The notes beneath the pieces were generated by a model that saw only the letters and a program-made list of their open reading frames with translations, did no database searches and was not told the origin of the DNA. The translations under genes and the position numbers were made by a program. DNA of 64,000 nt, from NCBI GenBank assembly GCA_965237785.1, contig OZ250159.1, positions 2,914,001 through 2,978,000 of the forward strand, written 5' to 3'. The first letter of the stretch is position 1, and each line of letters opens with the position of its first letter. The stretch is from UBA6522 sp965237785 (lineage in GTDB: Bacteria; Pseudomonadota; Gammaproteobacteria; Steroidobacterales; Rariloculaceae). Of the stretch, positions 54,940 to 63,749 are shown in pieces.

Positions 54940-55182
54940 ATGGAGGCCATCTCAGTAATCATTGCAGTAGTGACTGTCGGCGCCGCGGTCGGTTTCGGAC
55001 TCGCTGCCATGATTCGCGGTGTTCGCAAAGAGCTTGGAGCACGTATAGCCGGTCTCGACGAACGTTTGGACGGACTTGACGAACGAATGCGTACGCTCGA
55101 AACGACACAAGCGCGGCTATACGGTCTGTTGGAGGGGCTCGGTTTTGCGCAAACCGCACCGAATTCCCACACCGCCGGCTAA
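54940..55182 (+). CDS. Small single-helix membrane protein with coiled coil
   Basis: An 80-residue frame: residues 4-24 are hydrophobic (ISVIIAVVTVGAAVGFGLAA), followed by RGVRKELGARI and heptads LDERLDGLDERMRTLE. Such proteins are common and unnamed. No strong ribosome site, so it is a modest call. Confidence 0.5.
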   Translation: MEAISVIIAVVTVGAAVGFGLAAMIRGVRKELGARIAGLDERLDGLDERMRTLETTQARLYGLLEGLGFAQTAPNSHTAG

Positions 55183-55317
55183 ACGGAATATCGCGCCGAT
55201 AACCTCGAATCCTCGAATCGACCCGTTGCTATCGAGTGTCCTCGTCACTCGTTCCGTATTGCAAGGCCCGCACTTTCTCGAGTGTGACCAACCCAAAGGT
55301 CGTTTACGCCGCGGCAA

Positions 55318-55773
55318 CTACCTCGAAGACCGTGCGTCGCGCTGGCGGCGATATTCGGCGAGCCGCTCGTCGATGACCCGGCCGCGTTCCCCGAGCCTGC
55401 CGTCGCCGCCGCCGATATCCGTGCCGTCGGCCAGGCGGACCGACTCCCATCCCATCATGTTGTCGCCGTAGCGCGATGGGTTGCCGATGACGGTGATTCG
55501 ATCGCCCGGTTTCAACCGGTCCGCGCTCCACCCGGAGCGACGAAGCGCCACCGATGCGTCCCCTTCCGCCATCCAGGTTTCCGCGTCGCCCGTTTCGGTC
55601 GTGACCTCGAGATAGACGCGAACATGCGGATTGACGAACCGGAACTCCCGGACCACGCCGGAAATCTGCACCAACTCGTCCTGTCGATAGTGGGCCGCGA
55701 AGTTATGGTGAGCCCAAACCGTCGGCACGGCCAGCCATGCCGCCACGGTGAAAATCAAACCTGACTTCATCAT
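55318..55773 (-). CDS. DUF6152 exported protein
   Basis: A 151-residue protein with signal peptide (cleavage near VWA-H). The mature start HHNFAAHYRQDELVQISGVV and the following VNPHVRVYLEV and GDRITVIGNPSRYG are the DUF6152 pattern. It probably forms a small beta barrel. Second in a two-gene unit 10 bases after the exported protein of unknown function at 55784. Confidence 0.8.
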   Translation of the reverse strand: MMKSGLIFTVAAWLAVPTVWAHHNFAAHYRQDELVQISGVVREFRFVNPHVRVYLEVTTETGDAETWMAEGDASVALRRSGWSADRLKPGDRITVIGNPSRYGDNMMGWESVRLADGTDIGGGDGRLGERGRVIDERLAEYRRQRDARSSR

Positions 55774-55783
55774 TGCCTCGCCC

Positions 55784-56587
55784 CTAGAACTGCCCGGATA
55801 TCACATCGCAGGGCGCCCGGTCCAACTCCACATCCGGCGTCAGTACCCTCGGACGCCTGATCGTCAGGGGAGCGCTCAACATCACCGGATCGTAAACCGT
55901 CAGAGTCATATCCAGATTGCGGCCACCCGGGCCCAGGGTATAGCGTTCGACACCGCGAGCCTGGTCGCTGTTGTGAATCGCCAGCCCATCGTCCACCAGG
56001 TTCGCCGTCATGTTGACGGTTTCGATCACGAGAGTCTCCCCCTCCCACCAGCCGATGGAGTGGCCGACTGAAGTCTTCACGCCATCGTCCGGGTGTCCGC
56101 GCCCGTCCATGTACACCGTACGATCCACGGAGAGATCCTCACCCTCGATCTGGATGCGATCGTCATGCATCTCGAAGGAAATCGGGTCGGAGTGGACGAT
56201 GGTGCGGAAGGCGCCGAAACGCTCGCACTGGATCGCCGGATCGTCGGCGAGGTCGTAGGCCGAGGCGTATTCGCGGCCGAAGTCGCTCAACCGGTCGGTG
56301 ACCGTCTCCTCGGTATGGCTCTCGAGCGCCACGATGATGTCCTCGGCGGACAGGTGATCGTTTGCCGGATCATCGAGCAGCGACCGCATATAGTCGTAGG
56401 TCTCCGCCGCGCACCGGCAGGACAGCATTCCTTCGAGATCCCACGCCGGGTTGTAGAGCGTATCGATGCTGTTCGTGCTCCAGACTCCGGTGAGGTCGAC
56501 GGGGGCACTTTGCTGCGCATGGATCGGCCCGCCGCAGACAAGCAGCGCGAAGGCGATGGCTGACGGGATGAGTCCTCTGTTACTCAT
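55784..56587 (-). CDS. Exported protein of unknown function, paired with DUF6152
   Basis: A 267-residue protein with signal peptide (cleavage near IHA-Q). The mature part begins DLTGVWSTNSIDTLYNP, then WWEGETLVIETVNMTANLVD and a RYTLGPGGRNLDMTLTVYDP segment, an ordering I associate with exported proteins that accompany DUF6152 in alpha- and gammaproteobacteria. A few Cys (SCRCA) may bind metal or form a disulfide. Function unknown. Confidence 0.7.
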   Translation of the reverse strand: MSNRGLIPSAIAFALLVCGGPIHAQQSAPVDLTGVWSTNSIDTLYNPAWDLEGMLSCRCAAETYDYMRSLLDDPANDHLSAEDIIVALESHTEETVTDRLSDFGREYASAYDLADDPAIQCERFGAFRTIVHSDPISFEMHDDRIQIEGEDLSVDRTVYMDGRGHPDDGVKTSVGHSIGWWEGETLVIETVNMTANLVDDGLAIHNSDQARGVERYTLGPGGRNLDMTLTVYDPVMLSAPLTIRRPRVLTPDVELDRAPCDVISGQF

Positions 56588-56735
56588 GGTTGTCCGTTGG
56601 CAGTGCTCCGAATCGAAACCCGTTCATAACCGCCGGAACCCACCGTGGATTTTCGATTTCCGACGAATTTCATCATATATCAATATGCCGACAGCATGGC
56701 GAGGGAAGTGGCTCGTAAAGTCTGCATCGTCATTC

Positions 56736-57800
56736 TCAATTCCCGGCCATGTAGTCCACGGCCAGGTGGCTCAGCACGCGAACACCGGTCATCAGCGCCG
56801 CTTCATCGGCGAAGAAGAGCGGCGAGTGGTTGGTGGGGGCGGTGGCCGGATCCACGTCGGATGGGGTGACGCCGAGGCCAAGATAGAGGCCCGGAACTTC
56901 CAGCGCGAAGAACGAGAAGTCCTCGGCGCCGGTGCGCGGTATCGCCTCGATCATCCGTTCGCGGCCGACGACGCGTTCGATCGTGGGCAACATCCGCTGC
57001 GTCAATTCCGGGTCGTTGGCCGTCACCGGATACAATTCGTCGATCCGCAATTCCGCCCGCGCGCCGTGGGTCTGGCGGCCGTGTACCGTGAGTTGGAACT
57101 GATCCACGCTCGCCAGTATCGGCCCGGCCCGGTAGCCGATCTCGCCCGTGTTCAGATTCGAGAACGAATGCATCCCGAAGACCGCATCCGGCGCGTAGCG
57201 CTCGAACAACCCCTCCTTCAGCATCAGCTCCGCTCCGCCTTCCTCGCCCTCCGGCGCACCCTCCTCGGCGGGCTGGAATATGAACAGCACCGCCCCCGGC
57301 AGCTCATCCCCCATCGCCACCAGGTTCCGCGCCACGCCCAGCACCATCGCCATGTGCGTGTCGTGACCGCAGGCGTGCATCACACCCACCTCCTGGCCCC
57401 GGTATTCGGCTTTGACCGTGGAGGCGAACGGCAAGTCGGAGACTTCCGTCACCGGCAACGCGTCCATGTCCGCGCGTATCGCCACCAACGGGCGCTCCCG
57501 GGCACCGCGCAGATACGCCACCACACCGGTATGCGCGATCCCCGTCTCCACCTCAAGCCCCATGTCCCGCAGCGCCTCGGCAACCACTTCGGAGGTGCGA
57601 AACTCCCGGTTGCTGAGTTCCGGATGCTCGTGAAAGTCCCGCCGCCAGGCGATGACCTGCGCCTCACCTTCGGCCGAGAGCCGATCGATGAGTTCGTCCT
57701 GGGCACCGGCGGAGTGAGTCCACAGGCAGCCAGCCAAAAGGGGCGCCGCCAGCCAATGCATTCGCAGAACGGACACCGCGTTCGAGAGTAGGTTGATCAT
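56736..57800 (-). CDS. Exported M20 amidohydrolase lacking its dimerisation domain
   Basis: A 354-residue amidohydrolase from ATG 57800, with signal peptide (cleavage near AGA-Q). The catalytic domain is complete: RRDFHEHPELSNREF, IRADMDALPV, MHACGHDTHMAM, FQPAEEG and the C-terminal His in NHSPLFF. The middle satellite domain is cut out: QLTVHGRQTHGA leads straight into RAELRIDELYPVTANDPELT, removing about 100 residues in frame (join near base 57058). Standard M20 carboxypeptidases and amidohydrolases are 420-480 residues. It might be a monomeric variant, but a deletion allele is more likely. Confidence 0.85.
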   Translation of the reverse strand: MINLLSNAVSVLRMHWLAAPLLAGCLWTHSAGAQDELIDRLSAEGEAQVIAWRRDFHEHPELSNREFRTSEVVAEALRDMGLEVETGIAHTGVVAYLRGARERPLVAIRADMDALPVTEVSDLPFASTVKAEYRGQEVGVMHACGHDTHMAMVLGVARNLVAMGDELPGAVLFIFQPAEEGAPEGEEGGAELMLKEGLFERYAPDAVFGMHSFSNLNTGEIGYRAGPILASVDQFQLTVHGRQTHGARAELRIDELYPVTANDPELTQRMLPTIERVVGRERMIEAIPRTGAEDFSFFALEVPGLYLGLGVTPSDVDPATAPTNHSPLFFADEAALMTGVRVLSHLAVDYMAGN

Positions 57801-57885
57801 GCTAAATTTAACCGTTGCTCGTCGTGAACCGAGTCGCGGCCATCTTGCCCCACGGCCGGGGGGCTCGCAAGCAAAGCCCGTCGAT

Positions 57886-58908
57886 CTACCCAGGCGCGGA
57901 GGTGGACCCTCTGACGACGAGCCGCGGCGCCAGGCGCAGTTGTTTGACCGGCGCGTCGGGATGGCGAATTCTTTCCAGCAGAAGTTCGGCCGCCTGGACG
58001 CCGAGATCATCCAGCGGTATGTGCAACGTCGTGAGCGGCGGATCGAAACGGTCCACGAAAGGCATGTCATTGAACCCGGTGACCGAGATATCTTCAGGGC
58101 ATTTGAGGCCGCGGGCACGCATCGCATCGTAGCAGCCCAGCGCCAGCAGGTCGTTGGCCGTAAGCACCGCGGTGAAGTTCCTGCCCCGCTCCAGGATACG
58201 CCTGAACGCGCTCTGACCGGCAGCCTCGGAGTAGTCCCGGGCGTTTGCGACCAGGTTGCGGTCCACCGCCACTCCGGAGCGCTTGCAGGTCCGGATGAAA
58301 GTTCGATAGCGCACGTAACCGGTGGATGTGCTCTGCGGACCGCCCACGTAGGCGATCCGGCGATGGCCCAGCTCCCGCAGGTGGTCCACGGCAAGCTCGA
58401 TGCCGAGTTCATCGTCGTTGATCACGGCGGCCACGTTGTGCTTGTCGACCGTGCGGTTAACCAGCACCAGGGGAATGGCCAATTCAACGCATTCGTCGAC
58501 GATGGGATCCTTTCTACGGGCCGCGGCAATGATCAGCCCGTCGACCTGGCGGGTCTTCATATTGTCGACGATGGTTCGCTCGGTGTGCCTCCGGGTGCCG
58601 GAATCGGCCAGGATCGCGTTAAATCCCGCAGCATCCAGGGTGTGTTCGACGCCCCGCACGATAGGTGGAAATACCGGGTTGGTGATATCCGGAAGGACGA
58701 TACCGACGGTGAAGGTCTTCTGGGTCCTGAGACCCGATGCCAGTGGGTTGCGGCGGTAGCCCAGGTCCTCGGCAACCCGGATGATCTTGCGGGCGAGGCG
58801 ATCCGATACCATGGACCGGGTCGCGGGATTCAGGACCCGTGAAACCGTGGAGGGATGCACACCGGCGCGGCTCGCAACGTCCTTGATATTTGCCGGAGGG
58901 GGCGCCAT
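57886..58908 (-). CDS. LacI-family transcription repressor
   Basis: A 340-residue repressor. The helix-turn-helix IKDVASRAGVHPSTVSRVLN is at residues 8-27, with the hinge helix and a sugar-binding-protein-like effector domain (TVGIVLPDITNPVFPPIVRG, GGPQSTSTGYVRYR, TAVLTANDLLALGCYDAMRA). Start ATG 58908; an open frame continues upstream on the minus strand but that part is antisense of the next gene. Two matching LacI-type palindromes (48278 and 59092) flank the gene at a distance, and each controls an operon. Its effector is probably an intermediate of the pathway encoded there. Confidence 0.94.
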   Translation of the reverse strand: MAPPPANIKDVASRAGVHPSTVSRVLNPATRSMVSDRLARKIIRVAEDLGYRRNPLASGLRTQKTFTVGIVLPDITNPVFPPIVRGVEHTLDAAGFNAILADSGTRRHTERTIVDNMKTRQVDGLIIAAARRKDPIVDECVELAIPLVLVNRTVDKHNVAAVINDDELGIELAVDHLRELGHRRIAYVGGPQSTSTGYVRYRTFIRTCKRSGVAVDRNLVANARDYSEAAGQSAFRRILERGRNFTAVLTANDLLALGCYDAMRARGLKCPEDISVTGFNDMPFVDRFDPPLTTLHIPLDDLGVQAAELLLERIRHPDAPVKQLRLAPRLVVRGSTSAPG

Positions 58909-59062
58909 CGCTCGATCATAGGCGGCGCGGGAAAACGGAACAAGCCGCGGGATGGACCGGCCGCCGACGGCATCCGCCATGGCTGGCGCGCATTTCTCAC
59001 CAACGTGCCACCGCGGCGGCAGATCCGCTGCTGGGGACACGGGGGTGCGGGCACCGGAGTGC

Positions 59063-59091
59063 TTGCGACAATCGCTGCGTTGTCTTAATCT
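59063..59091 (+). promoter_or_regulatory. Sigma-70-type promoter of the HIBADH-like/Nramp-like operon
   Basis: TTGCGA (-35) and TAATCT (-10) with a 17-base spacer. The LacI-type operator begins at the very next base. Confidence 0.65.
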
Positions 59092-59107
59092 CTGCAAACG
59101 ATTGCAG
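59092..59107. promoter_or_regulatory. LacI-type operator, second site
   Basis: CTGCAAACGATTGCAG differs from the core of the 48278 palindrome by one base. It lies directly after the -10 box and 33 bases before the start of the HIBADH-like gene, and 184 bases from the divergent repressor gene. Confidence 0.82.
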
Positions 59108-59139
59108 AACCCTGCAGACAGCGCCTTGGAGCAAGAATC

Positions 59140-60066
59140 GTGGTCGATATGAAGCAGTACACGCTCGGCTGGATCGGCGCCGGCCGCATGGGCTACCCCA
59201 TGGCGAAACGCCTGCTGGAAGCGGGCTCCGACGTAACCATCTATAACCGCACCCGCGGCAAGGCCGAGCCCCTTACGGAGTACGGCGGCAAGATCGTCGA
59301 TACCCCAAGGGATCTGAGCGATCGGGACATCGTTTTCACGATGGTCTCCACATCGGACGACCTGATTTCGGTGACGTTCGGCGACAACGGTCTGCTCACC
59401 GGCGCCAATCGCCCGAAGCTCCTGATCGAATGCTCCAGCATTTCCGAGCAAGCCTCGGCGCTGGTCCGTTCGCGGGCGGCGGCGCTCGGCGTGCAGATGC
59501 TGGCCTCGCCGGTCAGCGGCAACGGCAAGGTTGTCAAGGCGGGCAAGCTCACCATCGTCACGTCCGGGCCGCGGTCCGCCTTCGACATGGCCGAACCGTA
59601 CCTGGAGGCCCTTGGCCGGGGCGTGACCTACGTGGGCGAGGGCGAGCTCGCGCGGATGGTGAAGATTTGTCACAACCTGCTGCTCGGCGTCTACACACAG
59701 TGCCTCGCGGAAATCACCGTTCTCGCCGAGAAGGGGGGCGTCAGCCGCCACAACTTCCTCGACTTCATCAACAACAGCGTGATGGGCGCGATGTTCTCCC
59801 GGTACAAGACCCCCGCCTTCGTCAGCCTCGACATGACGCCGACGTTCACCCCCGAGTTGCTGCGCAAGGACCTCGACCTGGGACTCAAGGTCGGCGAACA
59901 GTTCGGCGTTCCGCTGCCCGTGACCCAGGTCACTCGAGACCTGGTGCAACGCACGCTCGACGCCGGGCACGGCGGCCGCGACTTTGCCGTACTCCTGGAA
60001 GAACAGGCCAAGGCTTCGGGATTGGCGCTCCAACCCGAAGACGTCCAGCTCAGCGACGGGCTGTAA
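59140..60066 (+). CDS. 3-hydroxyisobutyrate dehydrogenase-like NAD(P) oxidoreductase
   Basis: A 308-residue beta-hydroxyacid dehydrogenase. N-terminal GWIGAGRMGYPMAKRLLEAG (Rossmann), NRTRGKAEPL, the catalytic block SPVSGNGKVVKAGKLTIV and Lys in MVKICHNLLLG are typical. Such enzymes oxidise or reduce 3-hydroxyacids such as 3-hydroxyisobutyrate or tartronate semialdehyde. GTG start at 59140 is preferred because TTGGAG is 8 bases upstream. It is the first gene of the second LacI-controlled unit, followed by the Nramp-like transporter. Confidence 0.9.
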   Translation: MVDMKQYTLGWIGAGRMGYPMAKRLLEAGSDVTIYNRTRGKAEPLTEYGGKIVDTPRDLSDRDIVFTMVSTSDDLISVTFGDNGLLTGANRPKLLIECSSISEQASALVRSRAAALGVQMLASPVSGNGKVVKAGKLTIVTSGPRSAFDMAEPYLEALGRGVTYVGEGELARMVKICHNLLLGVYTQCLAEITVLAEKGGVSRHNFLDFINNSVMGAMFSRYKTPAFVSLDMTPTFTPELLRKDLDLGLKVGEQFGVPLPVTQVTRDLVQRTLDAGHGGRDFAVLLEEQAKASGLALQPEDVQLSDGL

Positions 60067-60214
60067 CCGGAGACACGGATCCTGCGTTCGCCCGCTCACG
60101 GTCCCGCCGCGCCCGCGTCGGTACCGCGGGAGTCCGGCCCATCTTTCTCACCCATCTGCTGGTGCGTGCGGGCAGAACTTGCCCGCTTGATCTCGCTACG
60201 CGCAACGCTGAGCC

Positions 60215-61456
60215 ATGCGGGCTAGAAAGATTTCGCTGGCCGCCATCGGCCCGGGGCTGCTGCTGGCCGCCACCGGCGTCGGCGGCGGGGACATGGCCAC
60301 CGGCACCTTTGTCGGCAGTCTGCTCGGAACGGCCGTGCTCTGGGCAGTCGTGGTAGGCGCCTTTCTCAAGTTCGTGGTGACGGAAGGCATCGCCCGCTGG
60401 CAGTTGGCCACCGGCAATACGTTCCTGGAAGGACTCGTGCGCACGCTCGGGCCGGCGGTCATCTGGGTCTTTCTGCCCTATTTGCTGTTGTGGACGTTGT
60501 TCGTCGGTTCGGCGCAAATGAGCGCCTGCGGCATCGCGCTGTACGCGATGCTGCCGTATTTCGACAACCCGGACCACGGCAAGATCGTCTTCGGCATCAT
60601 TTGCAGCCTGGCCGGCATCGTGCTCGTGCTCCGGGGCGGGTACCGGCTCTTCGAAACCGTGATGCGGGTTTGCATCGCAATCATGTTCGTCACCGTGGTG
60701 ATCACGGCAGCGGCACTATGGCCCGGAACAGGGGTCGTGCTTCAGGGCCTCCTGGTCCCATCCATCCCGGACTTCAGCGGCGTGGGCCTCACCTGGACAG
60801 TGGCGCTCATAGGCGGCGTCGGCGGGACGCTGACGGTGCTCTCCTACGGCTACTGGCTGCGGGAGGATGGACGTACCGGGACTGAGGATCTGTGGATCTG
60901 CCGTATCGACCTCGGCGCCGGCTACCTGATGACGGCGGTGTTCGGCCTTGCAATGGTGATTGTCGGCAGCACGGTGGAGATCGAAGGCCAGGGCACCACC
61001 CTGTTGGTGACCCTGGCGGACCGGCTCGAAGGCCCGCTGGGCGTGTGGGGCAAATGGCTGTTTCTCATCGGCGCATTCGGCACGGTATTCAGCAGCCTGC
61101 TCGGCGTATGGCAGGCCGTACCGTATCTCTTCGCCGACTGCTGGCGCCTGACACGAGCCAACTTCGAGCCGGGCGTAACGCCGGCGGTGGATACGTCAAG
61201 TGTCCCCTACCGCGCGTACCTGTTTGCCATCGCCATCATCCCCATGGTCGGCTTGTTCTGGGGATTCCAGCAGGTGCAGAAGCTCTATACGGTGACCGGC
61301 GCGCTGTTCTTCCCGTTCCTGGCGCTGGCGCTGCTGATCTGGAACGGACGCTCCGATTGGGTCGGCGCGAAATTCAGGAATCGCCCGGCAACTTCAGCCG
61401 CGCTCGTCGGCGTGCTGATTTTCTTCTCGTGGCTGGGAGTACGGAGCGTTTTCTAG
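60215..61456 (+). CDS. Nramp-like transporter without the metal motifs
   Basis: A 413-residue membrane protein with about eleven hydrophobic segments and the LeuT-like Nramp fold (GPGLLLAATGVGGGDMATGT, VTEGIARWQLATGNT, the TM6 region GVGGTLTVLSYGYWLRE). The canonical metal motifs DPGN (TM1) and MPH (TM6) are both absent; GGGD takes the first place. It therefore belongs to an Nramp-related branch, perhaps for Mg2+ or an organic acid. The operon position behind a catabolic dehydrogenase under LacI control favours a pathway substrate. Its stop codon starts a dispersed motif copy. Confidence 0.85.
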   Translation: MRARKISLAAIGPGLLLAATGVGGGDMATGTFVGSLLGTAVLWAVVVGAFLKFVVTEGIARWQLATGNTFLEGLVRTLGPAVIWVFLPYLLLWTLFVGSAQMSACGIALYAMLPYFDNPDHGKIVFGIICSLAGIVLVLRGGYRLFETVMRVCIAIMFVTVVITAAALWPGTGVVLQGLLVPSIPDFSGVGLTWTVALIGGVGGTLTVLSYGYWLREDGRTGTEDLWICRIDLGAGYLMTAVFGLAMVIVGSTVEIEGQGTTLLVTLADRLEGPLGVWGKWLFLIGAFGTVFSSLLGVWQAVPYLFADCWRLTRANFEPGVTPAVDTSSVPYRAYLFAIAIIPMVGLFWGFQQVQKLYTVTGALFFPFLALALLIWNGRSDWVGAKFRNRPATSAALVGVLIFFSWLGVRSVF

Positions 61457-61475
61457 CCTGAATATCTCACCCATT
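61455..61475 (+). repeat. Dispersed motif, copy 4
   Basis: AGCCTGAATATCTCACCCAT starts inside the stop codon of the Nramp-like gene, as copies 1 and 2 do at msrQ and dinB. Confidence 0.5.
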
Positions 61476-62030
61476 GGCTTTCGTGGTTTTATCCTGCAAC
61501 CCATACGAGTTCATAACAGCGCTTCGGGCGTTGCGCCCGTGTACTGATCTAAATGTATAAAATAAACTTGTTGAGTCCCATACACTACGTTCGCCAAACG
61601 ATCCGTCATCAAACCGCATGCAGATTTTTTCCAACTCCAGCGCACTTGAGCGTGCATTTGTCCGATATTCGCTGACTTAGTGGACCCGATTACTGAAAGC
61701 CTCGAGCCTTTCAAAACCCGAAATTTTCTCGCTTTAAATGGTCCAAATTTCCGGTGGCAGGTCAGCTACGAACCCCGTGCTTGCGTTACAAGCTCGGACC
61801 GTGAGTCGGCGCGTGGATTCGACGCCGATCGGCCTGCCAAATATTTGATCTTTCGCAAGTCACTGGTTTCAAAGTTTCACGCCGAACCACGATCAGGCGT
61901 GCGTTGAGGTATCCGACCGCCGTCAAACGGATTCCGGCAGTTCCCTCGCCTATCCGGGAAGGAGGGTCGGCGCCAATATCCGAATGCATCGGCTTGTCCG
62001 CGAACAGCTTCTTCCACCGACATGGCCTCC
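61476..62030. other. Gene-free lower-G+C region before an integrase remnant
   Basis: About 550 bp with clearly lower G+C than the rest. Open frames here are short and show no family features. It lies between the chromosome-like LacI regulon and the galactose genes, and leads into an integrase tail, so it is probably eroded mobile-element DNA. Confidence 0.5.
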
Positions 62031-62169
62031 GCCTGGGTTCAGGGCGCTTGCGCTTGACGAAGGATTGCTGACGATTGAAAAATCGATGGGCCACGCGCAG
62101 GTGTGGACAGCAGTCCGGTACGCCCACCTAGCCCGCGACACCGCCAAGTCTATAAGGACTAATCGCTGA
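62031..62169 (+). pseudogene. Tyrosine recombinase (integrase) C-terminal remnant
   Basis: The frame reads FRALALDEGLLTIEKSMGHA, then QVWTAVRYAHLARDTAKS and a stop. This is the last box of phage-type integrases, with the GHxQxxTxxRYAHLA motif and the catalytic Tyr. The first catalytic Arg and the rest of the enzyme are missing. Confidence 0.8.
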
Positions 62170-62186
62170 ACGCTCAACGCCCCTCA

Positions 62187-63746
62187 TTACCACCAGGTTG
62201 CGTACAACGCGGCGAGTATTAATGTTACCGCTACGCCGGCGATATTGAACCCTCGCGTCGTTCCGAACTCGATGTCTCCCAACTCAACCGAACCGGGCTG
62301 TTCACGATTTCCCTGAAACACCGACAACGCGACTGCAATTGCAGTGCACAACAAGAAGACGAGGCCAACACGGTCAATGAACGGTAGTTCCGGCCAAACC
62401 AGCTTGAGTGTGAACGACAGCACCGCAGAGCCTATTGCAGCAGCGAGCGCCCCCAGCGACGTGGCTTTCTTCCAAAACATCCCCAACAGGAAGATGACGA
62501 CAATACCGGGCGTGAAAAAGCCTGTAAATTCCTGAATATACTGGAACGCCTGATCGAAGTTTCCAAGCAACGGCTTGGCGCAGATCATCGCCACAACCAT
62601 GGCCGATACGGCGACGATGCGTCCGACAGCGACTCGGTTTCCCTGATTTTCTTCTTTCACCATCGACGAGTACACGTCCATTGTGAAAATCGTCGAGATA
62701 CTGTTGATCATCGACGCGAGCGAGGACACGATCGCCGCCAGCAACGCTGCGAACACTAATCCCTTGATTCCGACTGGCAACAAGGTCATAGCCGACGGGT
62801 ACGCCTGGTCCGGCGACTCCAGCGTCGGGGACAACACAAACATCGCGATACCAGGGAGTACAACGATTACCGGCATCAACAGCTTCAGGAATGCGGCAAA
62901 CACAATACCCTTCTGGGCCTCGTAGATGTTCTTGGCGGCGAGCGCACGCTGGATAATGTATTGGTTAAATCCCCAATAAGAAATATTCATGATCCACATG
63001 CCGCCGACCAATACCGATATACCCGGCAAACTCACATAGTGCGGGTTTTCCGGGCTAAGAATCATGTCGAACTTCTCGGGTGCATCTTCCATCAGCATTG
63101 TGAAGCCTGCCAAAACGCCTGCGCCTCCGGAAACCTGATTCAGCATGATCCACGCGATCAGTATCCCCCCGAGCACGAGCAACACAACCTGGATGATGTC
63201 CGTAAAGGCCACAGCTTTGAGTCCGCCATAGAGCGAATAGCCGACCGCAAACAGCCCCAGAAGCACGAGCCCCAACTCAAGATCGATTCCTGCGACCGTC
63301 TGCATCGCTAATGCCCCCAGCCACAGGATGGACGTGAGGTTTACGAATACGTAGACGCCAAGCCAGAAAAACGCCATAACCATGCGAACACTGTGATCGT
63401 ACCGTTGTTCGAGAAATTGCGGCATCGTGTAGATGCCGCGCTTCAGGAAGATTGGCAACAGGAATTTACCCACAAGTACGAGCGTAATTGCCGCCATCCA
63501 TTCATACGATGCGATGCCGAGACCGATCGCGTAACCGGAGCCCGACATACCAATGATTTGTTCTGCCGAAATATTCGCGGCAATTAGCGATGCTCCTATC
63601 GCCCACCATGGAAGGCTGCTGCCTGCAAGAAAGTAATCACGCGCGTTCTTATTGTGGCCAGTTTTCTCTCTCGAAACGAACTGGGCCAGCACGAATAATC
63701 CAACGGCGTAAGCGATTACAATCGCGATGTCGGTAGTGCTAAGCAT
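62187..63746 (-). CDS. Sodium:solute symporter (SSS family), probable galactose/glucose transporter
   Basis: A 519-residue inner-membrane symporter with about thirteen to fourteen hydrophobic segments. SSS family marks are FLAGSSLPWWAIGASLIAAN (TM1-2 region), the EQIIGMSGSGYAIGLGIASY stretch and SLASMINSISTIFTMDVY with GRIVAVSAM. It resembles vSGLT-like sugar symporters. The galactokinase gene ends 3 bases before its start, so it is the second gene of a galactose operon. G+C is visibly lower than in the neighbouring chromosome, fitting acquisition. Confidence 0.88.
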   Translation of the reverse strand: MLSTTDIAIVIAYAVGLFVLAQFVSREKTGHNKNARDYFLAGSSLPWWAIGASLIAANISAEQIIGMSGSGYAIGLGIASYEWMAAITLVLVGKFLLPIFLKRGIYTMPQFLEQRYDHSVRMVMAFFWLGVYVFVNLTSILWLGALAMQTVAGIDLELGLVLLGLFAVGYSLYGGLKAVAFTDIIQVVLLVLGGILIAWIMLNQVSGGAGVLAGFTMLMEDAPEKFDMILSPENPHYVSLPGISVLVGGMWIMNISYWGFNQYIIQRALAAKNIYEAQKGIVFAAFLKLLMPVIVVLPGIAMFVLSPTLESPDQAYPSAMTLLPVGIKGLVFAALLAAIVSSLASMINSISTIFTMDVYSSMVKEENQGNRVAVGRIVAVSAMVVAMICAKPLLGNFDQAFQYIQEFTGFFTPGIVVIFLLGMFWKKATSLGALAAAIGSAVLSFTLKLVWPELPFIDRVGLVFLLCTAIAVALSVFQGNREQPGSVELGDIEFGTTRGFNIAGVAVTLILAALYATWW

Positions 63747-63749
63747 TGA

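Noticed and set aside
57886..60099. A 737-codon minus-strand open frame that appears to fuse a long N-terminal domain to the LacI regulator
   Set aside because: The first 397 codons are antisense to the HIBADH-like gene and have no family features; the repressor starts at ATG 58908 with its helix-turn-helix.
61511..61714. 67-codon minus-strand frame in the low-G+C gap
   Set aside because: No family features or ribosome site.
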